Positions 31,547-44,717 are shown, counted from the first letter of the stretch. The stretch: 49,429 bases of DNA from Bifidobacteriaceae bacterium (GCA_031278075.1 JAITLE010000216.1:1-49429); one strand, 5' to 3'. Notes: generated by a model from the sequence alone, not told the origin. Numbers and translations are program-made.

Positions 31547-32776
31547 TCACTCCACCAGGGTCCCCAACTCCCCCAACGCCGCCGTGATCTCGTGGATCGA
31601 CTCCTCGAAGGCCGCCCGGTCCACCGGCGCCACCCCGTTCAGGCAGCGCAGCGCCAACTCCCGCCAACTGGCGATCTGGTCGAGCCCTTGAGCCAGTTGC
31701 CGGTCGATCGGCTCGACCAGCCCCTCCAGCTCGCGCGACAGCCCCAGCCGGGGAACCTGCAGCCGCCACGCGGTCAACAGCTTCTGGAATTGCCCGAACT
31801 GCGCGGAACACCGCGTCACGCCCTCGGAAGTCCAGCGCAGCGCAGCCGACGACTTGGCGACTTGTTCCGCGAGCCGCCCCACGTCATCGTTCATCGCCTC
31901 GCAGAGCGCCGCGATGTGAGCCGAGCCGCCTGCCGGCGCGGCGCCCTCGTGCACCTCCCGGCTGAAACGGATCACCATATCGGTGTGCAGCCGCGCCAGC
32001 GCGATCCCGAAACGCAGCCGCAGCACAGTGGCGCGCACGGCCGCCAAACATTCGGCGAGCGCCGCGACTATCCCGTGCAGGTCGCATCCCAACGCCGTCA
32101 TCGCCTGCGCGGTGGACGCCAGGACCGGCGCCCGCTCCGCGACGCCCGCTGATGCCCGGCACGCGGCCCCGGTCACCTCGCCGAGCGAGTCGATCGTGGC
32201 GGCCAGCTCCTGCGAGGCGATGAGCAACAACTCGGCCAGCGTCTGCAGCGAGCCCAAGCGCCCCAGGACCCCGTCCAGGCGTCGTTGCGAAGCGACGGCC
32301 GCCCGCAGGATGCGTCCCGCCACGCCGCCGATCACCGCGGTCTCGGCCCACTGCGCGGCGGCGGCCACCCGCGCTGCCGTCTCAGCGGGCAACGCCGCCA
32401 GCAAGAACTCCTCGTAACACGCGAAATCCGCTAAGGCCAGCGGCCGTTCCAAGGCGGCGTCCCCGCTGCCAGCCGCCCGATGCCGACCGGCCCCAGCCTC
32501 CCCGCCAGCTCGCTCCACCGACCCGGCGCCGTCGCGCGTCCACCGGCCCGCTTCCCAGGTGGGTTTCGCGCGCGGCGCAGAATGAGCCGGCGGCAGACCC
32601 GCCGGCCCGCCGCCAGCCGAAGCCCAAAAGAAAGCCAACTCGTCCGCGGTCAGCACCCGGGGCGCGCCGCTCAACTCCGTCGGTTCCAGATCTGCCCGCC
32701 ACATGATGGGCCAGCCGTCCGAACTGCGGGTTTGCCGTGTGGCGCCCCGCGTGCGGCTGATCGTCACAACAGCCAT
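31547..32776 (-). CDS. PAS-less paralogue of the helical receptor-like protein
   Basis: A 409-residue, mainly alpha-helical protein. From about residue 117 to the end it aligns with the second part of the PAS protein at 44714-46135: YEEFLLAALPAETAARV matches YDEFMYTALPAETQTRV, RFGIALARLHTDMVIRF matches RFRIALAQLHNDMVINF, and QKLLTAWRLQVPRLG matches QKFLTTWRIQVPRFG. The N-terminal 115 residues are different, Gly/Ala/Arg-rich and low in complexity, with no PAS domain and no membrane segment. It lies alone between rpoC and rpsL, with its own candidate -10. It may be a partner or antagonist of the PAS protein that operates with the pilus genes. Function unknown. Confidence 0.8.
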   Translation of the reverse strand: MAVVTISRTRGATRQTRSSDGWPIMWRADLEPTELSGAPRVLTADELAFFWASAGGGPAGLPPAHSAPRAKPTWEAGRWTRDGAGSVERAGGEAGAGRHRAAGSGDAALERPLALADFACYEEFLLAALPAETAARVAAAAQWAETAVIGGVAGRILRAAVASQRRLDGVLGRLGSLQTLAELLLIASQELAATIDSLGEVTGAACRASAGVAERAPVLASTAQAMTALGCDLHGIVAALAECLAAVRATVLRLRFGIALARLHTDMVIRFSREVHEGAAPAGGSAHIAALCEAMNDDVGRLAEQVAKSSAALRWTSEGVTRCSAQFGQFQKLLTAWRLQVPRLGLSRELEGLVEPIDRQLAQGLDQIASWRELALRCLNGVAPVDRAAFEESIHEITAALGELGTLVE

Positions 32777-32880
32777 CTCGCCCTGCCTTCCCTACGCCCG
32801 CCGGATCGGCGCGGCGCCATCCGGTTGCGGCCGACGGACCGGGAAGTCTGGTGCTGGGGGCCTGCCCTGAAAGACCGCGG

Positions 32881-32886
32881 ATAATA
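32881..32886 (-). promoter_or_regulatory. Candidate -10 element for the helical paralogue
   Basis: TATTAT on the minus strand lies in a short AT-rich patch (AAATATTAT) that stands out in very GC-rich DNA, 105 bases before the ATG. No good -35 is seen at the right distance, so the call is tentative. Confidence 0.35.
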
Positions 32887-33026
32887 TTTCTCTTACCGTA
32901 CCGTGTGCCCGGCCGACAGACCTCGCCCTAGGGCCATTCGAGCGGCGCCGATTAGGTGACCTTGCTCACACTCTCCGCACGGGACCCACGACTCGTGGGC
33001 GGCGGGGGCGGCGTGGGCGGCCCAGA

Positions 33027-33053
33027 CCGCGCGCGGGGCGGCCCCGCGCGCGG
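33027..33053 (-). terminator. Strong hairpin downstream of rpoC
   Basis: CCGCGCGCGGGG (33027-33038) and CCCCGCGCGCGG (33042-33053) form a perfect 12-bp stem with a three-base loop, 10 bases after the rpoC stop. A second, 6-bp hairpin (CCCACG / CGTGGG, 32985-32999) follows. There is no U-tract. It likely ends the rpoBC transcript. Confidence 0.6.
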
Positions 33054-33063
33054 CCGGCCAACT

Positions 33064-36000
33064 TCAGTCCACGTAGTCGTCGTAGGGCAGCGGCGGCAGA
33101 TCGCCCAGGATGATGCCGTCCTCGCCGAGCGTCGGATAGTCGACGATCTCCTCGTAGCCGAAGGCGGGATACAACTCAGCCTTCGCCTCGTCGGTGGGCT
33201 CGACCACGACGTGGCGGTACCGCGGCAGACCCGTGCCGGCGGGGATCAGCTTGCCGATGATCACGTTCTCCTTCAAGCCCAGCAGCGAGTCCTGTCGGCC
33301 CGAGATAGCCGCCTCGGTCAGCACCCTGGTGGTCTCTTGGAACGACGCGGCCGAGAGCCACGAGTCCGTCGCCAGGGACGCCTTCGTGATCCCCATCAGC
33401 TCGGAACGGCCCTGCGCGCCTTGCCCGCCCTCAGCGAGGACACGCCGGTTCTCGTCCTCGAACTTGTCGCGCGCGACCAACTCGCCCGGAAGCAGAGTCG
33501 TGTCGTTCGGCTCCAGGACGGTGACCCGCCGCAGCATCTGGCGGACGATCACCTCGATGTGCTTGTCGTGGATGTCCACACCCTGCGACCGGTAGACCGC
33601 CTGGACCTCATGCACCAGGTGCTCCTGGGCTTTGCGCGGGCCCTGGACGCGCAACACCTTCTTCGGGTCCACAGCGCCCACTGTCAACGGCTGGCCCACT
33701 TCGACCGTCTCGCCCTCGGACACCTTCAAGCGCTGCCGCTTCGAGACGATGTACGGGTGCTCTTGGCCGTCGTCGGAGACGATCACGATCTGCCGCAGAC
33801 GCTCCGAATCGTCGATCGAGACCTTGCCGGCGGCCTCCGCGATCGGCGCCTCGCCCTTGGGCGTGCGCGCCTCGAACAGCTCCTGCACGCGGGGCAGACC
33901 CTGTGTGATGTCATCCGCCGCCGCGACGCCGCCCGTGTGGAACGTGCGCATCGTCAGCTGCGTGCCCGGTTCGCCGATCGACTGCGCCGCGATGATCCCG
34001 ACCGCCTCGCCTATGTCGACCAGCTTGCCCGTCGCGAGCGACCGGCCATAGCACTTCGCACACGTCCCCACCCGCGACTCACAGGTCAGCACGGAGCGCA
34101 CCTTGACGCTCTCCACGCCATGCGCGATCAGGTTGTCGATCATCACATCGCCCGCGTCCGCGCCGACCGGCGCCAGGATGCGGCCGTCGGGGCCGACCAC
34201 ATCCGTGGCCAGCGTCCGGGCGAACACCGAGGTCTCCACCTTCGGGTGGCGGAGCGGTTTGCCGTTCGGCCCAGCCTCCGCGATCGGCAGCGTCAGTCCG
34301 CGTTCCGTCCCGCAGTCTTCTTCGCGCACGATCACGTCCTGGGACACATCGACCAACCGCCGGGTCAAATACCCCGAGTCCGCGGTCCGCAACGCGGTGT
34401 CCGCCAAACCCTTGCGGGCGCCGTGGGTGGCGATGAAGTACTCCACCACGGACGGGCCCTCGCGGTAGTTCGACTTGATCGGCCGGGGGATGATCTCGCC
34501 CTTCGGGTCCGCCACCAAACCGCGCATCCCCGCGATCTGCCGGACCTGCATCCAGTTGCCGGCCGCGCCGGAGGAGACCATCCGGTAGACGGTGTTGCGC
34601 TCGGGGAAGTTCTGGCGCATCGCCGCGTCGACCTCGTCGGTCGCTTTGGTCCAGATCTCGATCAGCTCATGGCGCCGCTCGTCGTCGGTGACCAGGCCTT
34701 CGTCGTACTGTTCCTGGATCGCCTCGGCCAACGCCTCGTACCGGTTCAAGATCTCCTGCTTGGACGCCGGCGCCACCACGTCGGAGAAGCTGATCGTCAC
34801 CCCGGAACGGGTCGCCCAGTGGAAACCGGCCTCCTTCAGCGCGTCGAGCGCCGCCGCCACCTCCACCTTCGGGTACTTCTCTGCGAGGTCGTTGACGATG
34901 CCGCTCAGCCGCTTCTTGTCGACCATCTCGTTGACGTAGGGATAGTCGACCGGCAACGCTTCGTTGAACAGCGCGCGCCCGAGAGTCGTCTCCAGATCGA
35001 CTGTCTCCAATTCGGAGCTGGCCACCTCTTCGCCCGGGGCCTGGGGGCGCATGTAGTCGGTCATGCGAATCGTGACATTCGCGCCCAAAGCCAGCTCGTC
35101 GGCATCGTACGCCATGATGGCCTCCGCCACGGAGGAGAACTTCCGGCCCTCGCCCTTCGCCCCGTCGAGCTGGGTCGTCAAGTGGTTGATGCCGATGATC
35201 ATGTCCTGAGTGGGGATGGTCACCGGGCGGCCGTCGGACGGCTTCAGAATGTTGTTGGAGGACAACATCAAGATGCGGGCCTCCGCCTGGGCTTCCGCCG
35301 AGAGCGGCAGGTGGACCGCCATCTGATCGCCGTCGAAGTCCGCGTTGAACGCGCCGCAGACCAACGGGTGCAGGTGGATCGCCTTGCCTTCGACTAGCTG
35401 CGGCTCGAACGCCTGAATGCCGAGCCGGTGCAAGGTCGGAGCACGGTTGAGCAACACCGGGTGTTCGGTGATGACCTCCTCCAACACGTCCCACACCACC
35501 GACTGCTGGCGCTCCACCATCTTCTTGGCGTTCTTGATGTTCTGCGAGTGCTGCAGCTCCACCAGGCGCTTCATGACGAACGGTTTGAACAGCTCCAACG
35601 CCATCGCCTTCGGCAGGCCGCACTGATGCAGCTTCAAGGTCGGCCCCACCACGATCACGCTACGGCCGGAGTAGTCGACCCGCTTGCCCAACAGGTTCTG
35701 GCGGAAACGGCCCTGCTTGCCCTTCAGCATGTCGCTGATGGACTTGAGCGGCCGGTTGCCCGGGCCGGTCACCGGCCGGCCACGCCGCCCGTTGTCGAAC
35801 AGCGAGTCCACGGCCTCCTGGAGCATCCGCTTCTCGTTGTTCACGATGATCTCCGGGGCGCCCAAGTCGATCAAGCGCTTGAGCCGGTTGTTCCGGTTGA
35901 TGACCCGGCGGTACAGGTCGTTCAGGTCGGATGTCGCGAACCGGCCGCCATCTAGCTGAACCATGGGCCGCAGGTCCGGCGGGATCACCGGGATGCAATC

Positions 36001-36942
36001 CAGCACCATGGCCTCCGGCCGGTTGTCGGTCTGCAGGAAGGCGTTGACGACACGCAACCGCTTCAGGGCGCGGATCTTGCGCTGGCCCTTGCCGTTCTTG
36101 ATGATCTCCCTCAGGGTGACCGACTCGCCCTCCAAGTCGAACGTCTCAAGGCGGCGCTGGATCGCGGCGGCGCCCATCGCGCCCTTGAAATAGGACCCGA
36201 ACCGGTCCTGCATCGAGCGGTACAGCAGCTCGTCGCCTTCGAGGTCGGCGACTTTCAGGTTCGCGAAACGATCCCAGATCGCCTCCAGGCGTTCGACTTC
36301 CTTGCGGGCGCGCTCGCGGATCGCGGCCAGCTCACGGCTGGCCGAGGCCTCGACTTTGCGGCCCACGGCCGCCTTGGCGCCCGCGGCCTCCAGGTCCCTC
36401 AAATCAGCGCGGAGCTTGTTCAGCCGCGCGTCCTGGGCCGCCTCGGCGTCACGTTCGATCCTCGCCTGGTCCAGCTCGATCTCGGCCCTGAGCGAGTCCA
36501 GATCGGCGGCGCGGGCCTCCGTGTCCACATCGGTGATCATGTAGGCCGCGAAGTAGATGACCTTCTCCAGGTCCTTCGGCGCCAGGTCCAGCAGGTAGCC
36601 GAGACGCGACGGGACGCCCTTGAAGTACCAGATGTGGGTCACCGGAGCGGCCAGCTCGATGTGCCCCATGCGCTCGCGGCGCACCTTGGACCGGGTCACC
36701 TCGACGCCGCAGCGTTCACAGATGATGCCCTTGAACCGCACCCGCTTGTATTTGCCGCAAGAGCACTCCCAGTCCCGGGTCGGCCCGAAGATCCGTTCGC
36801 AGAACAGCCCTTCCTTCTCGGGCTTCAAAGTGCGGTAGTTGATCGTCTCGGGCTTCTTGACCTCGCCGTGGGACCAGCTGCGGATCTCGTCCGCCGTGGC
36901 CAGCCCAATCTTGATTCCGTCGAAGGTGTTGACGTCCAGCAA
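33064..36942 (-). CDS. rpoC: RNA polymerase beta' subunit
   Basis: A 1292-residue protein. The N-terminal zinc ribbon CSCGKYKRVRFKGIICERCG is at about residues 60-79. The catalytic loop NADFDGDQMAVH lies near residue 530. A second zinc site CESRVGTCAKCYGRS is at about 875. It begins at TTG (LDVNTFDGIKIGLATADEI), matching actinobacterial RpoC, with AGGGA upstream. It follows rpoB after 51 bases and is closed by a strong hairpin. Confidence 0.98.
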   Translation of the reverse strand: MLDVNTFDGIKIGLATADEIRSWSHGEVKKPETINYRTLKPEKEGLFCERIFGPTRDWECSCGKYKRVRFKGIICERCGVEVTRSKVRRERMGHIELAAPVTHIWYFKGVPSRLGYLLDLAPKDLEKVIYFAAYMITDVDTEARAADLDSLRAEIELDQARIERDAEAAQDARLNKLRADLRDLEAAGAKAAVGRKVEASASRELAAIRERARKEVERLEAIWDRFANLKVADLEGDELLYRSMQDRFGSYFKGAMGAAAIQRRLETFDLEGESVTLREIIKNGKGQRKIRALKRLRVVNAFLQTDNRPEAMVLDCIPVIPPDLRPMVQLDGGRFATSDLNDLYRRVINRNNRLKRLIDLGAPEIIVNNEKRMLQEAVDSLFDNGRRGRPVTGPGNRPLKSISDMLKGKQGRFRQNLLGKRVDYSGRSVIVVGPTLKLHQCGLPKAMALELFKPFVMKRLVELQHSQNIKNAKKMVERQQSVVWDVLEEVITEHPVLLNRAPTLHRLGIQAFEPQLVEGKAIHLHPLVCGAFNADFDGDQMAVHLPLSAEAQAEARILMLSSNNILKPSDGRPVTIPTQDMIIGINHLTTQLDGAKGEGRKFSSVAEAIMAYDADELALGANVTIRMTDYMRPQAPGEEVASSELETVDLETTLGRALFNEALPVDYPYVNEMVDKKRLSGIVNDLAEKYPKVEVAAALDALKEAGFHWATRSGVTISFSDVVAPASKQEILNRYEALAEAIQEQYDEGLVTDDERRHELIEIWTKATDEVDAAMRQNFPERNTVYRMVSSGAAGNWMQVRQIAGMRGLVADPKGEIIPRPIKSNYREGPSVVEYFIATHGARKGLADTALRTADSGYLTRRLVDVSQDVIVREEDCGTERGLTLPIAEAGPNGKPLRHPKVETSVFARTLATDVVGPDGRILAPVGADAGDVMIDNLIAHGVESVKVRSVLTCESRVGTCAKCYGRSLATGKLVDIGEAVGIIAAQSIGEPGTQLTMRTFHTGGVAAADDITQGLPRVQELFEARTPKGEAPIAEAAGKVSIDDSERLRQIVIVSDDGQEHPYIVSKRQRLKVSEGETVEVGQPLTVGAVDPKKVLRVQGPRKAQEHLVHEVQAVYRSQGVDIHDKHIEVIVRQMLRRVTVLEPNDTTLLPGELVARDKFEDENRRVLAEGGQGAQGRSELMGITKASLATDSWLSAASFQETTRVLTEAAISGRQDSLLGLKENVIIGKLIPAGTGLPRYRHVVVEPTDEAKAELYPAFGYEEIVDYPTLGEDGIILGDLPPLPYDDYVD

Positions 36943-36993
36943 GTCAGTCCCTGCTTCCTCGTTCTTTGCGCTTTCGTTAAGTTATGCCTGCCG

Positions 36994-40533
<3,540 letters not shown>

Positions 40534-40621
40534 AGTCCCTCCCGTATAGAAAAAAGCACGCGGCGCAGCACTGAGGCTCAAACATTGAGTGGGCAAGAGG
40601 CACAGGACAGCGCAGGGAGCT

Positions 40622-40650
40622 AGCCTAGCCTCGAATTCGCGCCTTGTCCA
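40622..40650 (-). promoter_or_regulatory. Promoter of rpoBC
   Basis: On the minus strand TGGACA (40645-40650), a 17-base spacer and TAGGCT (40622-40627) form a good promoter in the 132-base gap after pilC. It would give a leader of about 80 bases. The leader also holds the small dyad CTCAA-TGT-TTGAG and a run of six T. This lets rpoBC be expressed independently of the pilus operon. Confidence 0.6.
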
Positions 40651-40665
40651 GCGCCGTACGCCCTC

Positions 40666-41880
40666 CTAGTCGACTGCGGTGGTCAACTCGAAGATCGGGA
40701 GGTACAGACAGATCAGGATGGCGCCGACGATCGAGCCCACCATGACGATCAGCACCGGCTCGATGATCGAGGTGATGGCGGTCGTGGCCTGCTGCACCTC
40801 GTCGTCGTAGAACTCGGCGACCTTCTCCAGCATCGAGTCGAGGGCGCCCGCCTCCTCGCCGACCGAGACCATGCGGGAGATCATCGGGCCGAAGATCGGC
40901 TCAGCCGCGATCGCCTTGCCGAGCGAGCTGCCGACGGTGACCTGTTCCTTGACGCGGGCGACGGCATCGGTCACCACCACGTTGCCGGCCGTCTCCCCCG
41001 TGATCTCAAGCGTTTGGACGATCGGCACGCCGACCCGGCTCATGGTGGCGATGGACCGGGACAGCCGGGCCAGGGAGACCTTGAGCAACAAACCGCCTAT
41101 GATCGGCAGCTTCAACTTGATCGGGTCAAGCTTCTCGCGCACCGCGAGATCGTTCTTGTGGTTGCTCCACCACCAGCCCATGAGCAGCAGCAACACGAGG
41201 AGCGGCGCCCCGGCGATCTTCAACAGACCGGACAGGCCGACCAGCACCTTCGTCGGCACCGGCAACTCCTTGCCGAGGTCGGCGAAGATGCCTTCGAAGA
41301 CGGGCACGATGAACAGCAGCATCGCGACGACCACGATCGCGGCGAAGATCAGCACCACGATCGGGTAGACCATCGCGGACTTGACCGCTCGCCGCAGCCG
41401 CAACTCCGCCTCCAGTTGCTCTGCCACCGACGAGAGCACCTGGTCGAGGTAGCCACCGGCCTCGCCCGCGCGGACCATCGCCAGGATCACCGGCGAGAAG
41501 TCCTTCGGGTGTTTGGCCAGCGCGTCCGCCAGGGTGGACCCGGTCTCGACGTCCGAGGCGACTTGGCGGAGCACCTTCTGCAACGCGGTGGAGCCGGTCT
41601 GGTCCGCGATCGCGTTGAGCGACTGGAGCAACGAGAGGCCCGCGTTGACCATCGTGGCGAGCTGGCGGATCGTCACCGCCACGTCCTTCGGCTTGGCGGT
41701 GGAGCTGCCGAAATTGATCTCGGTGTGCAGGCCGCCGCTCGCGGCCTCGCGGATGTCGATCGGGGTGAGACCCGCCTCACGCAGGTGGCGGGCCACCGCC
41801 CGCTGGTCGGGGCCCTCGATCTTGCCGGACTGCGTGGAGCCCCCGGCGATCACTGTGTATTCGAAGGTCTTGGTCGCCAT
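40666..41880 (-). CDS. pilC: Type IV pilus inner-membrane platform protein PilC
   Basis: A 404-residue member of the GspF/PilC family with two repeated F domains (about residues 68-195 and 270-395). Each starts with a typical helix: IRQLATMVNAGLSLLQSLNAI and LARLSRSIATMSRVGVPIVQTL, shown as short segments. Three membrane segments are present: VVLIFAAIVVVAMLLFIV, LLVLLLLMGWWW and the C-terminal VLIVMVGSIVGAILICLYLP. The platform couples the ATPases PilB and PilT to pilin insertion and removal. It follows pilT after six bases and has GGAAGGA before its ATG. Confidence 0.95.
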   Translation of the reverse strand: MATKTFEYTVIAGGSTQSGKIEGPDQRAVARHLREAGLTPIDIREAASGGLHTEINFGSSTAKPKDVAVTIRQLATMVNAGLSLLQSLNAIADQTGSTALQKVLRQVASDVETGSTLADALAKHPKDFSPVILAMVRAGEAGGYLDQVLSSVAEQLEAELRLRRAVKSAMVYPIVVLIFAAIVVVAMLLFIVPVFEGIFADLGKELPVPTKVLVGLSGLLKIAGAPLLVLLLLMGWWWSNHKNDLAVREKLDPIKLKLPIIGGLLLKVSLARLSRSIATMSRVGVPIVQTLEITGETAGNVVVTDAVARVKEQVTVGSSLGKAIAAEPIFGPMISRMVSVGEEAGALDSMLEKVAEFYDDEVQQATTAITSIIEPVLIVMVGSIVGAILICLYLPIFELTTAVD

Positions 41881-41886
41881 GGCGGA

Positions 41887-43038
41887 TCACATCCTTCCGA
41901 ATGGATTGTTGAGCCCCGACGCGCCCTGCTGCACCCGGGCGGAACGGCCCAGCATGCGGGCGAACTCATCCGGCATGCGGGCGTTCTCGAGGCCTTCCTC
42001 AAAGGTGATGTCGCCCTGGCGCACCAAGTCGGCCAGCGACTGGTCCAGGGTGTGCATGCCCTCTTCTCCGCCGGAGTGCAGCACGGAGTAGATCTGGTGC
42101 AGCTTGTTCTCGCGGATCATCGCGCGGATCGCGGGAGTCGCCCGCATCAGCTCGGTCGCCACGACCCGGCCACGGCCGTCGGCCCGGCGGCACAAGGTCT
42201 GCGACAGCACCGCCTGAAGGGTGATCGCCAGCTGAGAGCGGATCTGATCCTGGTGGGTCGACTCGAATTGGTCCACCAAGCGGTTGATGGACTGCGCCAC
42301 ACCCTGCGTGTGCAGCGTGGCGAACACGAGGTGGCCGGTCTCGGCGGCGCGCAGCGCGGTCTCCATGGTCTCTTTGTCGCGCAACTCGCCGACCAAGATG
42401 ATGTCCGGGTCTTGGCGCAGCGCGTGCTTCAACGCTTCCGCGAAGGAAAGCGTGTCCACGCCGATCTCGCGTTGAGCCACGAGGCACCGGTTGGAGTTGT
42501 GCTGGTATTCGATCGGATCCTCAATCGTCAAGATGTGCCCCGAGCGAGTCCGGTTCGCCAGGTCGATCACCGCCGCGAGCGTGGTGGACTTGCCGGAGCC
42601 GGTCGGCCCGCAGACCAGCACCAGACCGCGCGGCAGGCCGGCGAACGTCTTGACCACCGCGGGGATGCGCAACTCCTCCAACGGCCGGATGACGTCTGGG
42701 ATGACGCGGAACGCCGCCGCGATCGAGCCGCGGTCCCAGAACAGGTTGGCGCGGAACATGCGCCCGGAGGGCACCTGGCAGGAGTAGTCGAGCTCCAGGT
42801 TGTCGTCGAACTTTTGGCGCTGGGTGCGCGTCAGCATGCCCAAGAGCTGCTCGTAGAGCGCGTCCTCGCCGGGCGCGTCGAAGCCCGGCAGCGGGGTCAG
42901 CTCCCCCGACATCCGCACGATCGGGGGCAGCAGCGCAGTCAAGTGGAGGTCTGACGCGCCCATCGCCGCGGACTCTTCCAAGGCTTGCACCAAGTCAAGC
43001 GTTTGCTCATCGCCGTACACTTCGGCCGCAGCGTTCAT
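41887..43038 (-). CDS. pilT: Type IV pilus retraction ATPase PilT
   Basis: A 383-residue hexameric ATPase. The Walker A motif GPTGSGKSTTL is near residue 147, followed by the Asp box TIEDPIEYQH, the Walker B LRQDPDIILVGELRD and the His box GHLVFATLHT. The PilT hallmark is present as TPAIRAMIRENK (canonical AIRNLIRE), followed by QIYSVLHSGGEEGMHTLDQSLADL. These mark a retraction rather than an extension motor. Its ATG overlaps the pilB stop by four bases. PilT implies dynamic, retractable pili and so twitching, adhesion or DNA uptake. It differs from the Tad/Flp pili more usual in actinobacteria. Confidence 0.95.
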   Translation of the reverse strand: MNAAAEVYGDEQTLDLVQALEESAAMGASDLHLTALLPPIVRMSGELTPLPGFDAPGEDALYEQLLGMLTRTQRQKFDDNLELDYSCQVPSGRMFRANLFWDRGSIAAAFRVIPDVIRPLEELRIPAVVKTFAGLPRGLVLVCGPTGSGKSTTLAAVIDLANRTRSGHILTIEDPIEYQHNSNRCLVAQREIGVDTLSFAEALKHALRQDPDIILVGELRDKETMETALRAAETGHLVFATLHTQGVAQSINRLVDQFESTHQDQIRSQLAITLQAVLSQTLCRRADGRGRVVATELMRATPAIRAMIRENKLHQIYSVLHSGGEEGMHTLDQSLADLVRQGDITFEEGLENARMPDEFARMLGRSARVQQGASGLNNPFGRM

Positions 43039-44717
43039 GCCACCACCCTCAACAGTTCCTCGACGGACGTCTGTCCCTGCGCGACTTTCGCCCAGCCGTC
43101 TTGTCGCAACGTGATCATGCCTTGTTCGCGCGCGAGTTCGCCCAGTTCACGGGTCGACTTGCGCAAAGCCGTGAGGTGTTCCAGCTCCCTGGTCACCGGC
43201 ATCACCTCATGCACCGCGAGCCGGCCCTTGAAGCCGGTGTTGGCGCACGCGGAACAGCCCTTCGGCCGGTACAGGTTGGGCGGCGGCGGCTCCCGGAAAA
43301 TCCAGTCCGCGCGCAGCATCTCCTGCTCCGGCTCGCTCGGCGGGTACGGTTCGCGGCAGCGCTCGCACAGCCGGCGCGCCAGGCGCTGCGCCACCACGCA
43401 GTCCAACGCCGACGCCACGAGGAACGGCTCGATCCCCATCTCCGTCAGGCGGGTCACAGCCGACGGAGCGTCGTTCGTGTGGAGGGTGGACAGCACCAGG
43501 TGGCCGGTCAGGGCCGCCTCGACCGCGATCTGCGCGGTCTCGCCGTCGCGGATCTCGCCGACCAGCACCACATCCGGGTCCGCCCGCAGGATCGACCGGA
43601 GCGCGGCGGCGAACGTCAAGCCCGCCTTCGGGTTGACCTGGACCTGGTTGACCCCAGCCATGCGATACTCCACCGGGTCCTCGATGGTGATCACGTTCAC
43701 CTCGGGCCGCGAGATCTCGCGCAGCGTGGCGTAAAGCGTGGTCGACTTGCCGGAGCCGGTCGGGCCCGTGGCGAGGATCATCCCGTACGGCTTGGTGTAA
43801 GACTTCTTGTATAGCTGGAAAGAGGCCTCCGAGAACGACAACTTGCGGAGGTCGACCTGCACCGCGGAGGTGTTCAGGATACGCATGACGACCTTCTCGC
43901 CCCACACCGTCGGCAAGGTGGCGACGCGCAAGTCCACATCGTTGCCATCCACGTTGACGGAGATGCGGCCGTCCTGCGGCTTGCGCCGCTCGGCGATGTC
44001 GATGTCCGCCATGATCTTGATGCGCGAGATGACTTGCGACTGGATCGACTTCGGCGCGCTTTGCATCTCATGGAGCACACCGTCGATCCGGTAGCGCACG
44101 CGCAGGTCCAATTCCTCCGGCTCCAAGTGGATGTCGGAGCATCCGTCATGGATCGCCTGCGAGATCAGCAGATGCGCCCAGCGGACGACAGGCGAATCCT
44201 CTTGGACGATGTCGGCCACGGAGACGCTGACCTGCTGCCGCTCTTCCTCCCGCGCCGAGGAGTCGAGGGACTGGCCGATCGAGTCGATCTCCGAATCGGA
44301 CCGCACGTGGCGGCCGATCGCGCGTTCCAGGGCGCCGCGTTCGGCGACCGTCGGGATCACCGCGGCGCGCAGATAGGACCGCACGTCATCGATCGCCACC
44401 AGGTTGCCCGGCTCGGCCATCGCCACGACCACCGCGTCGCCCTCGCGGGCGATCGGCAGCAGCAGATGGCGCCGGCAGATCCCGCCGGGCACGGAACCGG
44501 CGACCCTGGGGTCGATCGCGAACGCGTCGAGGTCGACAAACCTCAGACCGGCGGCCTCCGCGAGGATCGGGATGAGGTCCTCCTCGCGCAGGGCGCCACT
44601 GGTGACGAGGGCTTGGCTGAGCGTGATGCCCTCCATCGCCTGGGCGCGGGTCGCCTGATCCAGCTGCGCCTGGGAGACCAGGCCACGGGACAGCAGGGTC
44701 TGCTCAAGGGCGCTCAT
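43035..44717 (-). CDS. pilB: Type IV pilus extension ATPase PilB
   Basis: A 560-residue GspE/PilB ATPase. The N-terminal 150 residues form a T2SSE-N/MshEN-like domain (LEQTLLSRGLVSQAQLDQATRAQ, then AEAAGLRFVDLD). Walker A is GPTGSGKSTTLYATL, the Asp box TIEDPVEYRMAG and Walker B ADPDVVLVGEIRDGETAQIA. The PilB-specific zinc site is complete: CERC near residue 455 and CSAC about 38 residues later. The ATG at 44717 is chosen because it overlaps the stop of the PAS gene (ATGA). The pairing with PilT and PilC gives a complete motor; pilins and PilMNO are not in the window. Confidence 0.95.
   Translation of the reverse strand: MSALEQTLLSRGLVSQAQLDQATRAQAMEGITLSQALVTSGALREEDLIPILAEAAGLRFVDLDAFAIDPRVAGSVPGGICRRHLLLPIAREGDAVVVAMAEPGNLVAIDDVRSYLRAAVIPTVAERGALERAIGRHVRSDSEIDSIGQSLDSSAREEERQQVSVSVADIVQEDSPVVRWAHLLISQAIHDGCSDIHLEPEELDLRVRYRIDGVLHEMQSAPKSIQSQVISRIKIMADIDIAERRKPQDGRISVNVDGNDVDLRVATLPTVWGEKVVMRILNTSAVQVDLRKLSFSEASFQLYKKSYTKPYGMILATGPTGSGKSTTLYATLREISRPEVNVITIEDPVEYRMAGVNQVQVNPKAGLTFAAALRSILRADPDVVLVGEIRDGETAQIAVEAALTGHLVLSTLHTNDAPSAVTRLTEMGIEPFLVASALDCVVAQRLARRLCERCREPYPPSEPEQEMLRADWIFREPPPPNLYRPKGCSACANTGFKGRLAVHEVMPVTRELEHLTALRKSTRELGELAREQGMITLRQDGWAKVAQGQTSVEELLRVVA

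Noticed and set aside
32956..35397. Long plus-strand open frame opposite rpoC
   Set aside because: Shadow of rpoC codon bias; low-complexity Arg/His/Asp composition without any family trait.
40666..44717. Type II secretion (GspE/GspF) instead of a type IV pilus
   Set aside because: A separate PilT with the AIRxxIRE-type motif and the GEEGMHTLDQSL segment marks retraction, which type II systems lack. No gsp-specific genes are seen.
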